NCBI GenBank assembly: GCA_902984215.1
Contig: CADWAF010002305.1
Span: 1-11,132 of the forward strand
Origin: Willaertia magna
Lineage: Eukaryota > Heterolobosea > Eutetramitea > Acrasida > Naegleriidae
DNA: 11,132 bases
Direction: 5' to 3'
The notes beneath the pieces are model-generated. The model searched no databases, was not told the origin of the DNA, and worked only from the letters and a program-made list of their open reading frames with translations. The position numbers and the translations under genes were made by a program. Of this stretch, positions 1 through 7,157 are shown piece by piece. The stretch's first letter is position 1. Each line of letters opens with the position of its first letter.

Positions 1-28
1 ATGTAATAAAATTAATTTATAACATATA

Positions 29-52
29 TTTCACAGTGGTATGGCCGTAGAT
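29..52 (-). pseudogene. 5' fragment of a 5S rRNA gene, broken after nt 24
   Basis: Read on the minus strand, these 24 bases are identical to the first 24 bases of the 5S rRNA at the right end of the window (11097-11120). They include the eukaryotic 5S signature CTACGGCCATACCAC. Homology stops abruptly at base 28: the continuation is AT-rich and lacks the 5S internal control region. The upstream side is intact, with a TATA-like element at the same spacing as in the right copy. It may be a 5S gene interrupted by an insertion, a truncated pseudogene, or the head of a different short Pol III RNA; a TTTT on the minus strand lies about 42-45 nt from the start. Only 28 bases remain before the window edge, so these cannot be separated. 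Confidence 0.75.
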
Positions 53-65
53 GTTAAAGTATTAC

Positions 66-82
66 TCACAAAGTTTGTATAG
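66..82 (-). promoter_or_regulatory. TATA-like 5S upstream element, left copy
   Basis: On the minus strand this reads CTATACAAACTTTGTGA, at -30 to -14 relative to the 5S start at base 52. It matches the element before the right-hand 5S gene at 14 of 17 positions with identical spacing, while the sequence around it diverges. A TATA-like box near -30 is known for plant 5S genes, so an external Pol III promoter element is a reasonable inference. Confidence 0.6.
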
Positions 83-583
83 CTTCTTCTTAATCAAAGT
101 TTGGGGAAGCCTTAACAATTGCTTTGTGGAAAGTGAGAATAATGTTCTCATTGGTAATATCTTTTTTTATTTTATATTTTATTTTTAGCCTTCAAATTAG
201 TTTTCTTTACAATTGAAGTCAAAAACTATTGAAAATTTTTTTTTAGCATCCAATAAATTCAAAGCTTTATGATTTCAGAAATGACAGTATTAATTTAAGG
301 GACTGAGACTATATCTTGAAATTTTATAAATCCTTTTAAATAAATTGGTTAAGTGTTTTCATTTAGTCTATTTGCAATCCACTTTTTTGTTCACTTTTCC
401 TTATCACTTTGTTCGCAACACATGACTGTTTTTCATCATATTCAGCCTGCTTGCTAAAAGATTTAATTGAAGTTGTGCTTTTTGCAAATTAAAAAAATTA
501 CAAAAAAAAATTTAAAAAAAAATTTAAAAAAAAATTACAAATTACAAAAAAAAATAATAACAATTAATTGAGAAAAATTCAAA
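83..583. other. Intergenic region between 5S fragment and rtf2
   Basis: I see no convincing coding exon here. The stretch holds T-rich tracts, including a pyrimidine run ending in TTTTTAG near 168-188 that looks like a splice acceptor but has no recognisable donor or exon partner. The last 100 bases become strongly A-rich, as expected for a dictyostelid promoter and leader. On the minus strand, the part next to the 5S fragment has TCCCCAAAC near -54 to -47, faintly like the dictyostelid upstream element DUSE; this is weak. Confidence 0.5.
502..536 (+). repeat. A9T3 tandem repeat, three periods
   Basis: Nine A followed by three T is repeated with an exact 12-base period; the third unit ends in TT. 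It lies 48 bases before the rtf2 start codon. Such A-tract arrays are stiff and tend to exclude nucleosomes, so it probably belongs to the core promoter or leader. It is also a slippage-prone simple repeat. Confidence 0.85.
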
Positions 584-1504
584 ATGGGTTGTGACGGAGG
601 AACTATTTGTGAAAGAAGAGATTTAATAATTAAAACTAAAAAAGAAGCCAAAAAAATAGATAAAGATTTAATTAATTCAACCATATGGACTACTTGTCAT
701 TTAACAAAAGAAATATTATCGGAACCTATAGTTGCAGATAAATGTGGATTTTTATATAATAAAAAAGATTTATTAGAATGTTTATTAGATAAACAAAAAA
801 AGAAAAAGAATGAATTAATTATTGGACATATTTCTGGATTATCTGATTTATATAATGTACAATTTACTAGAAAGAAGAAGGCTAATTCTTCTTCTTTTCA
901 GGCTTCTTCTTCATCTTCTTCTTCTATTGTTAATTGCGTGAATGATAAGAACAAGAAGAAGAAGGATATTGTAGTTGTAGATACAATTGATAAGACAAGT
1001 GTCGGAACGTTTACGAATGCATTATTTATATGTCCTGTAACTGGAGAGGAAATTAGAGGACAATTTAATGTTTATTTACTTAAGAAATGTGGACATGTTA
1101 TTAGTGAAGAAGCCTTAGATTTAGCTAGAAAGGATGGTGCTTGTATTGTATGTGAATGTAAATTTTCTTCATCCCCTCTTTCTTCTTCTTTAGATCAGGC
1201 TAAAACGGATAAGAATGTTTTACATTTAGATAACAATAGTAGTAAGGAAAGTAATAATAAGGATGATGATGGAAGCGTTCCGATAGAGGATGAAGATGTT
1301 TTGCAATTAAATCCTCCGTTAGAGGTTTCGAAACGTATACAAGAAGAGTTATTGTTGGCTGCAAAGAAGAAACGTAAAGAAAAGAAGGAAAAGAAATCAA
1401 AAAAGAAAAAGATGAGAAAAGTGGAGAAGGAAGTAGAACAAGTTGTTGATATAAATGTACCAAAGAATGCAGATGAACAAGTTTATAAGTCTATCTTTTT
1501 GTAA
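584..1504 (+). CDS. rtf2: Rtf2 family protein (replication termination factor 2)
   Basis: This 306-residue nuclear protein opens with MGCDGGTICERRDLI, the hallmark N-terminus of Rtf2, which also fixes the start codon. Residues 32-72 form the first RING/U-box-like half (TCHLTKEILSEPIVAD, then LYNKKDLLECLLDK). Residues 146-194 form the second half, with probable zinc ligands Cys150, Cys169, His171, Cys187 and Cys190, matching the single zinc site of the family. The chain ends in VYKSIFL, resembling the conserved C-terminal YKSLF of animal homologues. Known roles are replication-fork stability at barriers in fission yeast and proteasome-linked fork restart in human cells. Oddities are a Ser/Lys-rich insertion at about 96-144, including eight serines in a row, and a long basic stretch at 260-280 that could be a nuclear localisation signal. 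There is no intron. The length is close to that of animal Rtf2. Identification is firm; the cellular role is by homology. Confidence 0.95.
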   Translation: MGCDGGTICERRDLIIKTKKEAKKIDKDLINSTIWTTCHLTKEILSEPIVADKCGFLYNKKDLLECLLDKQKKKKNELIIGHISGLSDLYNVQFTRKKKANSSSFQASSSSSSSIVNCVNDKNKKKKDIVVVDTIDKTSVGTFTNALFICPVTGEEIRGQFNVYLLKKCGHVISEEALDLARKDGACIVCECKFSSSPLSSSLDQAKTDKNVLHLDNNSSKESNNKDDDGSVPIEDEDVLQLNPPLEVSKRIQEELLLAAKKKRKEKKEKKSKKKKMRKVEKEVEQVVDINVPKNADEQVYKSIFL

Positions 1505-1853
1505 ATAGAATATTGTTAAGATTTTAAATTGCCTTAATAATAGATGTATAATGATTTGAATGTAGCTTAATATATTGTAATAATATGAAATTTCAACTTA
1601 TAACTACTAATTATAACATGAAATTGGTTGTGATGTTAATTAAGTAATTTTAAAGCATAATTGAAATGATGATAGATTGATGTAATTCGTACAATAAAAT
1701 AATTTGACAAGGAAGGCATCAAAGTAAATCAGTTACTTTCCGTTAAATTGGTCCTTTAATTTTTGTTAAAAGTTCAACACACCTTTAACCGTGAGTGAAT
1801 TACGTGCATTAGAAAAAAAAATTGAACACATACCACCTTAAAAGATAACATTA
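1505..1853. other. 3' flank of rtf2 and spacer
   Basis: This is AT-rich non-coding sequence. AATAAA at 1693-1698 is the only canonical poly(A) signal in it and lies far from the rtf2 stop, so rtf2 may have a 3' UTR of about 200 bases or use a variant signal. No ORF or RNA gene is visible. If the ORF at 1854 is real, its promoter would have to lie here. Confidence 0.5.
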
Positions 1854-2171
1854 ATGAAAGAACAAAGAGGAATAAAAGTAGTAGCGGATAACATGTGTAT
1901 TAAGAAGAATAATAGTACAAAGGTTGCTCATAGCCCTAGAAAAAAGTTAGTCATCAACTTTACTCCTACTAGTTCAGAATCAAGTGTCTCCCCTAGCCTT
2001 AATATCATTTCATCAAACAGTCTTTCAAAAAGAAATCTACAAATAAACGCAAATGAATGTAAGAATAATAGCAACGATACTGAGCGAGGTGTTCCAAACG
2101 CTGTATCAATAATAGTTACTCCTCCTTCACCAATGAATAAAAATGTTGCAAATGGAAGTAACAAATTGTAA
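1854..2171 (+). CDS. Hypothetical small Ser/Asn-rich protein
   Basis: This open frame encodes 105 residues with no family I recognise. The N-terminal third is basic (MKEQRGIKVVADNMCIKK, then SPRKKLVINF). The rest is rich in Ser, Asn and Thr, with proline motifs SPRKK and TPPSPMNK that could be phosphorylation sites. No membrane segment or signal peptide is seen. In favour: the stretch is less AT-rich than its flanks, and two AATAAA signals follow 56 and 60 bases after the stop. Against: the start context (ATTAATGA) is poorer than the AAAATG of its neighbours, there is no homology signal, and a 90-residue frame overlaps it on the other strand. It may also be the last exon of a longer gene or simply non-coding. 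Low confidence. Confidence 0.4.
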   Translation: MKEQRGIKVVADNMCIKKNNSTKVAHSPRKKLVINFTPTSSESSVSPSLNIISSNSLSKRNLQINANECKNNSNDTERGVPNAVSIIVTPPSPMNKNVANGSNKL

Positions 2172-2226
2172 ATGGTAGTTGGATAAATCTGCCTTATCAA
2201 CTACACCTAAGTAATGAGCTAAGTTT

Positions 2227-2245
2227 AATAAATAAATAATTTATT
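2227..2245. terminator. Poly(A) signals on both strands between convergent genes
   Basis: AATAAA occurs on the plus strand at 2227-2232 and 2231-2236, and on the minus strand at 2240-2245. It can therefore serve both the small ORF ending at 2171 and the WD40 gene ending at 2265. For the minus-strand gene the signal lies 20 bases past the stop. The dual signals in so short a space suit a tail-to-tail gene pair. Confidence 0.6.
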
Positions 2246-2264
2246 TTTTATAAAATTAAATAAA

Positions 2265-3998
2265 TTAATCAACTTGTTCTTCATCAGAAGAATCATCATC
2301 ATCTTGAGGTTCTACTTGTATACCATATTGATTTAATACTTGTTGTTGATTTTGTACTAATAATTCAATAAAAGTTCTAGTTATATCTCTAAAAACACCT
2401 TCATTTTCAGGTGTCACAGTAATTGAATCACCTAAACCACTTAAACCACTATCATCACCACCATTTAAACTATTAGTATGATATAAATTTAATAAAGAAT
2501 CACCATGTGTTCTCATTAATTCTTCTAAAATAGATCTTTCTAAAGTATTTTCAACTTCATTCTCTAAAGAAATTTTAACATCTTCTGTTGAAGGCCTCCA
2601 AAAGAATATTCTTGAACTTTCAATAGAATTTGAGATAATATCTCTTTCATTTAAATTTAATAATAAATGTACTACAGATTCATGTCCTTCTAAAACGTTA
2701 ACTAATTTACCTGAAAATGTTTCATAAATATAAATCTTATTATCTTCTGAACCAGTCATTACATAATTTTCATTACTAAAGAAAGTACAATTTACATTAT
2801 AACTTAAACATTTATGCTTATTATATGTTTGTAATGTTAATGGTTTTATATAATTTAAATCATCTGTAACATTACATGGTAATTTTCTTCTATCTAATAA
2901 TCTAATATAATTATCTCTACCACTTGACAACATATATCTATCATCAGATGTAAAAACTATTTGATTTAATTTACCTTCATGTGTTTTCATCTTAATAATA
3001 GGTTTTAAACAATTATCATTTAAAGTACTATTCGATCGTATATCATACATACGAATATATCCATCTCTACTTCCAGAAACTAATACATTATTATCTAAAT
3101 TACAAAAATTTAAAGAATTAATTGTATTTAAACCATTAGCAATAGTTGGTGGATCATTTGAAATTTGAAATTTAATTTTATGTGAATTTAAACAATCCCA
3201 ACCAAATATTCTACCTGAAATACATCCAGAAATTAATGTTGAATTATCTGATGAAATATCTAAACATCTTATCCAATCTTTATGATCTTTTAATGTTTCT
3301 ATATTATTTTCACCATTCCAAATTTTTATAGTTTTATCTAAAGAACTTGTATAAAAAATTTGTTCTTCTGTATTTCCTAATAGTTCATGTTCTTCCTTTT
3401 TTTTTAGGCTTTGCATCAAGGCTTGTTCTAATAAATCATCATTTTCGCTCTTTTCTTCCTTCATTTTATCGTAATTTTCTCGGGCGCGGTTTTCTAATAA
3501 TTGTTCGTCTTTTTCTTCTTCTTCTTTAGGCTTTGTATGATGGTAGTGATTGATAGTAGAAGAAGAAGAATTTAAAAGTTTATTATGATGTTGTTTTAGG
3601 AAACAAACTTGGGTTATAATTTCTTTATGATTTGTTTTTAATTGTTTTAGATAATTTCCATCATAATCAAAGAAATGAATATTAAATTGTCCATCAGTAG
3701 TTGCTAATAAACCTTTATAATCAGTTGATAAAGCAAAACAACAATCTTCTGTAACTCCAACTCTATTTGTTTGGGTTTTATTATTAAAAGCTACTTGAGA
3801 TAGTTTTAATAGTTTAGTAGTACAATAATCTTCAATTGGTTTAATCATATTAGATTGTTTTGAATGAGGTAAAAAAGTACGGTATACGGAATGTTTATGT
3901 AAAGAATGTTTTGCTTTCTTCATTAAATTTTCTTCTAGAACAGATCGGGAATCACATGGTGGACTGTGATTTCTAGTTTGTTGTTGGTCAAAAAGCAT
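2265..3998 (-). CDS. WD40 repeat protein with UIM-like insertion, possible CRL4 (DCAF-type) adaptor
   Basis: This intronless gene encodes 577 residues. Seven WD40 blades can be traced: about 90-135, 211-249, 250-299, 300-350, 351-407, 408-450 and 451-470. Typical strand ends are KTIKIWNG, GRIFGWD, GYIRMYDIRS, NYIRLLDRRK, KIYIYETFSG and RIFFWRPS. The YDIR at 318-321 fits the WDxR/DWD box by which substrate receptors bind DDB1 of CUL4 ubiquitin ligases. A charged insertion at about 137-205 separates blades 1 and 2 and carries a helix, DDLLEQALMQSLKKKEE, resembling a ubiquitin-interacting motif. The tail ends in an acidic DDDDSSDEEQVD. The first 55 residues are basic and unassigned. The start follows an oligo-A tract directly upstream of ATG, as usual here. 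The nearest named family is uncertain: a DCAF is suggested, but a generic scaffold or CstF50-like protein is possible. It diverges from the deaminase gene across 460 bases. Confidence 0.85.
   Translation of the reverse strand: MLFDQQQTRNHSPPCDSRSVLEENLMKKAKHSLHKHSVYRTFLPHSKQSNMIKPIEDYCTTKLLKLSQVAFNNKTQTNRVGVTEDCCFALSTDYKGLLATTDGQFNIHFFDYDGNYLKQLKTNHKEIITQVCFLKQHHNKLLNSSSSTINHYHHTKPKEEEEKDEQLLENRARENYDKMKEEKSENDDLLEQALMQSLKKKEEHELLGNTEEQIFYTSSLDKTIKIWNGENNIETLKDHKDWIRCLDISSDNSTLISGCISGRIFGWDCLNSHKIKFQISNDPPTIANGLNTINSLNFCNLDNNVLVSGSRDGYIRMYDIRSNSTLNDNCLKPIIKMKTHEGKLNQIVFTSDDRYMLSSGRDNYIRLLDRRKLPCNVTDDLNYIKPLTLQTYNKHKCLSYNVNCTFFSNENYVMTGSEDNKIYIYETFSGKLVNVLEGHESVVHLLLNLNERDIISNSIESSRIFFWRPSTEDVKISLENEVENTLERSILEELMRTHGDSLLNLYHTNSLNGGDDSGLSGLGDSITVTPENEGVFRDITRTFIELLVQNQQQVLNQYGIQVEPQDDDDSSDEEQVD
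3393..3443 (-). other. UIM-like motif in the WD40 protein insertion
   Basis: Residues 186-202 read NDDLLEQALMQSLKKKE. The core of the ubiquitin-interacting motif, hydrophobic-x-x-Ala-x-x-x-Ser, is present as Leu190, Ala193 and Ser197, preceded by Asp187 and Asp188. The expected acidic residue three positions after Ser is a lysine, with acids only at 202-203, so the match is partial. The surrounding insertion is Glu/Lys-rich and probably helical or disordered. Confidence 0.4.
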
Positions 3999-4320
3999 TT
4001 TTTTTTAAAAAAAAAGAAAAGTAATGTTGGATGATGGATTTTAAGGGCTTGTGAAAAGTGAATGAATTGAAGTGACACTCTATTTACTGGTAGAACAATA
4101 AAGCAGAGCACAAGTAAATTATTGTTATCATTTGTTGCTGATCTACAAAATTGCTTTCTTCAACAAACGCAGTCCTTCACCGAATCATTTAGCTAAAAAG
4201 TCACCTTGTTATGCCCTCTTGCTCTTTGCACTTTTGTTAATGATTCCTCATTTGCCATAATTTTTATTTGTAGTTGGGTGAATTAAATTAAATTTTGAAA
4301 ATTGCTGTTGAAGTGTACAT

Positions 4321-4382
4321 AGGCATGCCTCTAAGGGTATTTTTCAAAAATCTTTAAATTGCAAGCGGAAATGCATTTGCCG
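4321..4382. promoter_or_regulatory. Paired palindromes upstream of the deaminase gene
   Basis: AGGCATGCCT (4321-4330) and AAATGCATTT (4369-4378) are both perfect 10-bp palindromes. The second is framed by CGG at 4366-4368 and CCG at 4380-4382, giving CGG-N11-CCG, the spacing bound by Gal4-type Zn2Cys6 dimers in fungi. Whether such a regulator acts here is unknown; a dimeric transcription-factor site is only a guess from the symmetry. Confidence 0.3.
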
Positions 4383-4451
4383 GGACATTCAAAAAACTTT
4401 TGGGAAAAAACGGTTCGATTGTTACTTCTTCTCATTCACATAAATTGTTAA
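4371..4451 (+). promoter_or_regulatory. Upstream ORF of 26 codons before the deaminase
   Basis: An ATG at 4371 opens a 26-residue frame (starting MHLPGHSKNFWEK and ending in a hydrophobic RLLLLIHINC) that stops at 4449-4451. Only seven bases separate it from the main ATG at 4459. If the transcript starts upstream of 4371, ribosomes would meet this frame first and would need to reinitiate or skip it. The ATG lies inside the AAATGCATTT palindrome. Chance occurrence is possible because the mRNA 5' end is unknown. Confidence 0.3.
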
Positions 4452-4458
4452 AAACAAG

Positions 4459-6466
4459 ATGAATCATCAATTGTTAGATAGTGCAGCATTGTATATGGTA
4501 AATTATAATTCAAATAAAGTTCATATACATAATACTCCACAAGAGATTGCAGAACAAGTTTCCGATAGAATTATTGAAGTTATTAACCAAAATGATAAGA
4601 AAGGAAAACAAACTGTATTATGTTTACCAACAGGAAGTACTCCAATTCTAACATATAAAGCCTTAGTTGAAAAATATAAACAAGGAAAAGTATCATTTGA
4701 AAATGTTATTACTTTTAACTTGGATGAATACTATCCAATGGAACCAACTCATAAACAATCCTATCATTACTTTATGAATGAAAATCTATTTAATCATGTC
4801 AATCTCAAAAAGGAGAATATTCATATCCCAGACGGTACTTTACCAGAAGATAAAGTGAATGAATTTTGTGAAGAATATGAAAGAAAAATCCAACAACTTG
4901 GTGGTTTTGATTTAGCTCTATTAGGAATTGGAAGAACTGGTCATGTTGGTTTTAATGAGCCAGGAAGTACTTTAGCAGATGGTACTCGTTTAGTTTTACT
5001 TGACCAAAAAACTAGATTAGATGCAGCTGCCTCTTTCAAAGGTTTAGCAAACGTTCCAACAAGTGCAATTACTCAAGGAATTAGTACAATTTTAAATTCA
5101 AAGGAGATTATATTAATTGCAACAGGTGAATCTAAGAGTGAGATTGTTCATAAAACAATGGAACATAAATTTGAAGATCCAAGTGAATGTCCTTCAACTT
5201 TCTTACGTATGCATAAGAATTGTCATTACTATTTTGATAGAGCAGCTTCTGATAAATTAAAAATCGTCAGAACACCATGGTTGATTAATAGAAGTTTTAA
5301 TGATTGGTCATTTGAATATAAGAAGAAGGCTGTCATTCATTTAGCTCAAACAACAAAGAAAGGTATTTGTGAATTGGGTGTTGAAGATTTTGCAAATAAT
5401 GGTTTAACAAGTTTATTAGTTCATGAAAATTATGAAACTGATCAAATTTGTTTCTCTATCTTCCAAGATTTAATGAAAAGAATTGCATTAGTTAGTCCTG
5501 AATCTAAAATCATTCCAGATAATATTGATGAACCTGTTTTAATATTTTCACCTCATCCAGATGACGATGTTATTTCTATGGGTGCAATGATGCATTCAAT
5601 TATTTCTAAAAGAAAGGAGAAATTATCAATTGAAGAAAGAGATACTAAAGATATTAATGTTAAAGTTTGTTATATGACAAATGGTTCAGTTAGCGTTCCA
5701 GAAAATAATGTTAAAAATCATTTAAGATTTTCTTTATTAACTTCTGATATTTTAAAGAAAGATTTTATAAAACAAGAAGATATTGAAAATATTTTACAAA
5801 AGAAGAATAAGAATGACCCAGATAGTGAATTAGTACAATATTTAAAGGCAAACGTTAGAAGAGCAGAAGCTATGGATGCTGTAGATGTTTTAGGTTTAAA
5901 GGGTGAAAGAGATTGTATTTTCCTTGATTTACCTTTCTATAGAACTGGTAAAGTTCAAAAGAAACCATTAGGTCAAGAAGATGTTGATATGATTAAAGAT
6001 TTATTAATTGAAAGAAAGGCAAAACACGTATTTATTGCAGCAGATTTGGTAAGTAATTAATTGAGTACATTATTCATATTAAATTGTGACAATTTAGAGT
6101 GATCCAAATGGTACACATAGAGTTGTTTATAGAGCTATTAAAACAGCATTAGAACAATTAGGAGATAAGGTGGAAGATACTACATGTTGGTTATATCGTG
6201 GTGCTTGGGAAGAATGGAATGTTGACGAAGCAACTTACTTTATTCCTTTCACTAAACACCAAATGGATTTAAAGATTGATGCTATTTTCAAACATCAATC
6301 ACAAAAAGATAAAGCCTTATTCCCTGGTGATGATGCTAGAGAGTTTTGGCAAAGGGCTAGAGATAGAAATCATCAAACAGCTCAAGAATTAGGTACTTTA
6401 GGTTTACCAAAATTCTTTGGCGTTGAAGCCTTCGTTTGTGTTAAACCAAACCAAATACCAGAGTAA
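4459..6466 (+). CDS. nagB: Glucosamine-6-phosphate deaminase fused to PIG-L/LmbE deacetylase
   Basis: Two exons (4459-6048 and 6098-6466) join to give 652 residues. The N-terminal half (about 20-285) is NagB, which turns glucosamine-6-phosphate into fructose-6-phosphate and ammonia. It shows the phosphate loop LPTGSTP (55-61), catalytic Asp89 in FNLDEYYPM, and GIGRTGHVGFNEPGS (156-170) with His162 and Glu167. Thr160 replaces the Asp of the E. coli/animal DGH motif, as I recall for the Bacteroidetes fusion enzymes. The C-terminal half is a PIG-L/LmbE zinc de-N-acetylase: FSPHPDDDVISMG (363-375) supplies metal ligands His366 and Asp369, and SDPNGTH (531-537) the distal His537. The end, WQRARDRNHQTAQELG, is typical of this fusion. 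Length matches bacterial fusions of roughly 640-670 residues. No signal peptide is seen, so it is probably cytosolic. Deacetylation of an N-acetylated sugar followed by deamination is plausible but inferred. A later start at Met13 is possible. Confidence 0.93.
6049..6097 (+). other. Intron 1 of the deaminase-deacetylase gene (49 bp)
   Basis: The intron begins GTAAGTAATTAATTG and ends GACAATTTAG. It is phase 0, between Leu530 and Ser531, and contains an in-frame TAA. Removing it joins IAADL to SDPNGTHRVV, restoring the motif that supplies the distal zinc ligand, so the boundaries are well supported. Confidence 0.92.
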
Positions 6467-6497
6467 ATTATAATAATAAATTTTGACAGAACTAGTC

Positions 6498-6538
6498 AAT
6501 TGCTATAATTAACTTTTGACCTCAAATAATTAGCAATT
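6498..6538 (+). repeat. Hairpin-forming inverted repeat after the deaminase stop
   Basis: The 3' arm CAAATAATTAGCAATT (6523-6538) pairs along its full 16 bases with the 5' arm AATTGCT-AATTA-TTTG (6498-6518). Only two one-sided bulges, AT and ACT, interrupt the pairing, and the loop is ACCT. It begins 31 bases after the stop, just past AATAAA, so it may lie downstream of the mature mRNA end. A role in 3' end formation or as a small-RNA precursor is speculative. Confidence 0.55.
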
Positions 6539-6940
6539 CAATTAATAAGAAATGTGCGAGATTTTAAGGTAAAACGTTTTAAGCCACAGTTGACCATTGT
6601 CAAAAGATTTAGAAAATAGATTTTAGATTTGAATTTCATTCATAGATGAATTGGACAAACCAGGATAATTTCCTCTTGCGAAAACATTTTTCCATGTTTA
6701 TCTAATCACTCAACTAGGACATATCTCTCTTCTAATTTTGTTAATATATATCAATGAATTGGTAAACATCCTAAAGAATCTTTAGAAGGAATAGTAAAAA
6801 CGCTTATGAAGTAAACTAGATGACTCCACTTTTCCTTCCTGTTGTATCGTATCCACTTTACATACTCAACAATTTACCTTGTAAAGATCAACCAAAATGT
6901 AATTTTCGTTGTTTGGTTGTCTTGCATTAGGTACATCCAT

Positions 6941-6958
6941 TATAAATAGTATATAAAT
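6941..6958 (+). promoter_or_regulatory. TATA box region for the gene at 7158
   Basis: TATAAATAGTATATAAAT contains two overlapping TATA matches, TATAAATA and TATATAAAT. It lies about 200 bases before the start codon. With initiation some 30 bases downstream, the leader would be about 170 bases long. Confidence 0.5.
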
Positions 6959-7047
6959 CAGCAACAACCTGTGCATGGTGGTGAATCAAACAAGTCATAA
7001 CGAAAGATTATTTTGAAAAAAAGATTTAACAAATTTACAACATCAAG

Positions 7048-7157
7048 TATACACAACCTTCAACCAATAACAACAATAATTATACACAACTAATACAACC
7101 AATATAATAATAAATACACAACTGTGACAAGAAAATATTTAAAACAAATAACTCAAA
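7048..7157 (+). promoter_or_regulatory. G-poor, CAA-rich 5' leader
   Basis: Bases 7048-7123 contain no G at all, and the whole leader from 7021 to the ATG has five. It is built from ACAAC, CAACAATAA and TACAACCAATA elements. Without G it can form almost no secondary structure and contains no upstream ATG, features associated with efficient scanning, as in CAA-rich plant-virus leaders. The boundary of the transcript is inferred from the TATA region. Confidence 0.5.

Larger units (their letters stand above)
3999..4458. other. Divergent promoter region between WD40 and deaminase genes
   Basis: This spacer must hold both promoters. On the WD40 side it starts with a T8/A9 homopolymer block directly before the minus-strand ATG. 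Its centre (about 4080-4260) is less AT-rich than other spacers, but I find no ORF or RNA gene. The deaminase side carries two perfect 10-bp palindromes and a 26-codon upstream ORF, listed separately. No canonical TATA box is obvious. Confidence 0.5.
6467..7157. other. Spacer with 3' hairpin, TATA region and G-poor leader
   Basis: AATAAA at 6475-6480, nine bases after the deaminase stop, is its likely poly(A) signal. The first part also holds a strong hairpin (6498-6538). CTAAAGAATCTTTAG at 6771-6785 is a perfect inverted repeat around a single central base. A TATA region lies at 6941-6958, followed by a leader with very little G. I see no ORF or RNA gene in 6540-6940. Confidence 0.55.

Noticed and set aside
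168..188. Possible splice acceptor after a T-rich tract upstream of rtf2
   Set aside because: No matching donor or upstream exon can be recognised, and the rtf2 N-terminus is already complete at 584.
1200..1463. Minus-strand 87-residue ORF
   Set aside because: It is antisense to the conserved Rtf2 coding region and consists of low-complexity complement sequence.
1928..2200. Minus-strand 90-residue ORF
   Set aside because: It overlaps the small plus-strand ORF, and its Leu/Phe-rich run looks like the complement of a Ser/Lys/Asn-rich frame; the plus strand has better 3' signals.
3347..3529. Plus-strand 60-residue hydrophobic ORF
   Set aside because: It is the antisense of the Glu/Lys-rich insertion of the WD40 gene; such complements appear Leu/Phe-rich by default.
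4410..4425. GGTTCGATT resembling a tRNA B box
   Set aside because: No A box, acceptor stem or cloverleaf can be drawn upstream, and the expected closing CC is missing.
6170..6466. Separate short gene beginning at GTG 6170
   Set aside because: It is exon 2 of the deaminase-deacetylase gene; GTG is an internal valine codon and splicing gives one continuous conserved protein.
4459..6466. Bacterial contamination as the source of the NagB-PIG-L gene
   Set aside because: It has a clean GT-AG intron, the same AT-rich codon use as its neighbours, and a eukaryotic AATAAA signal.
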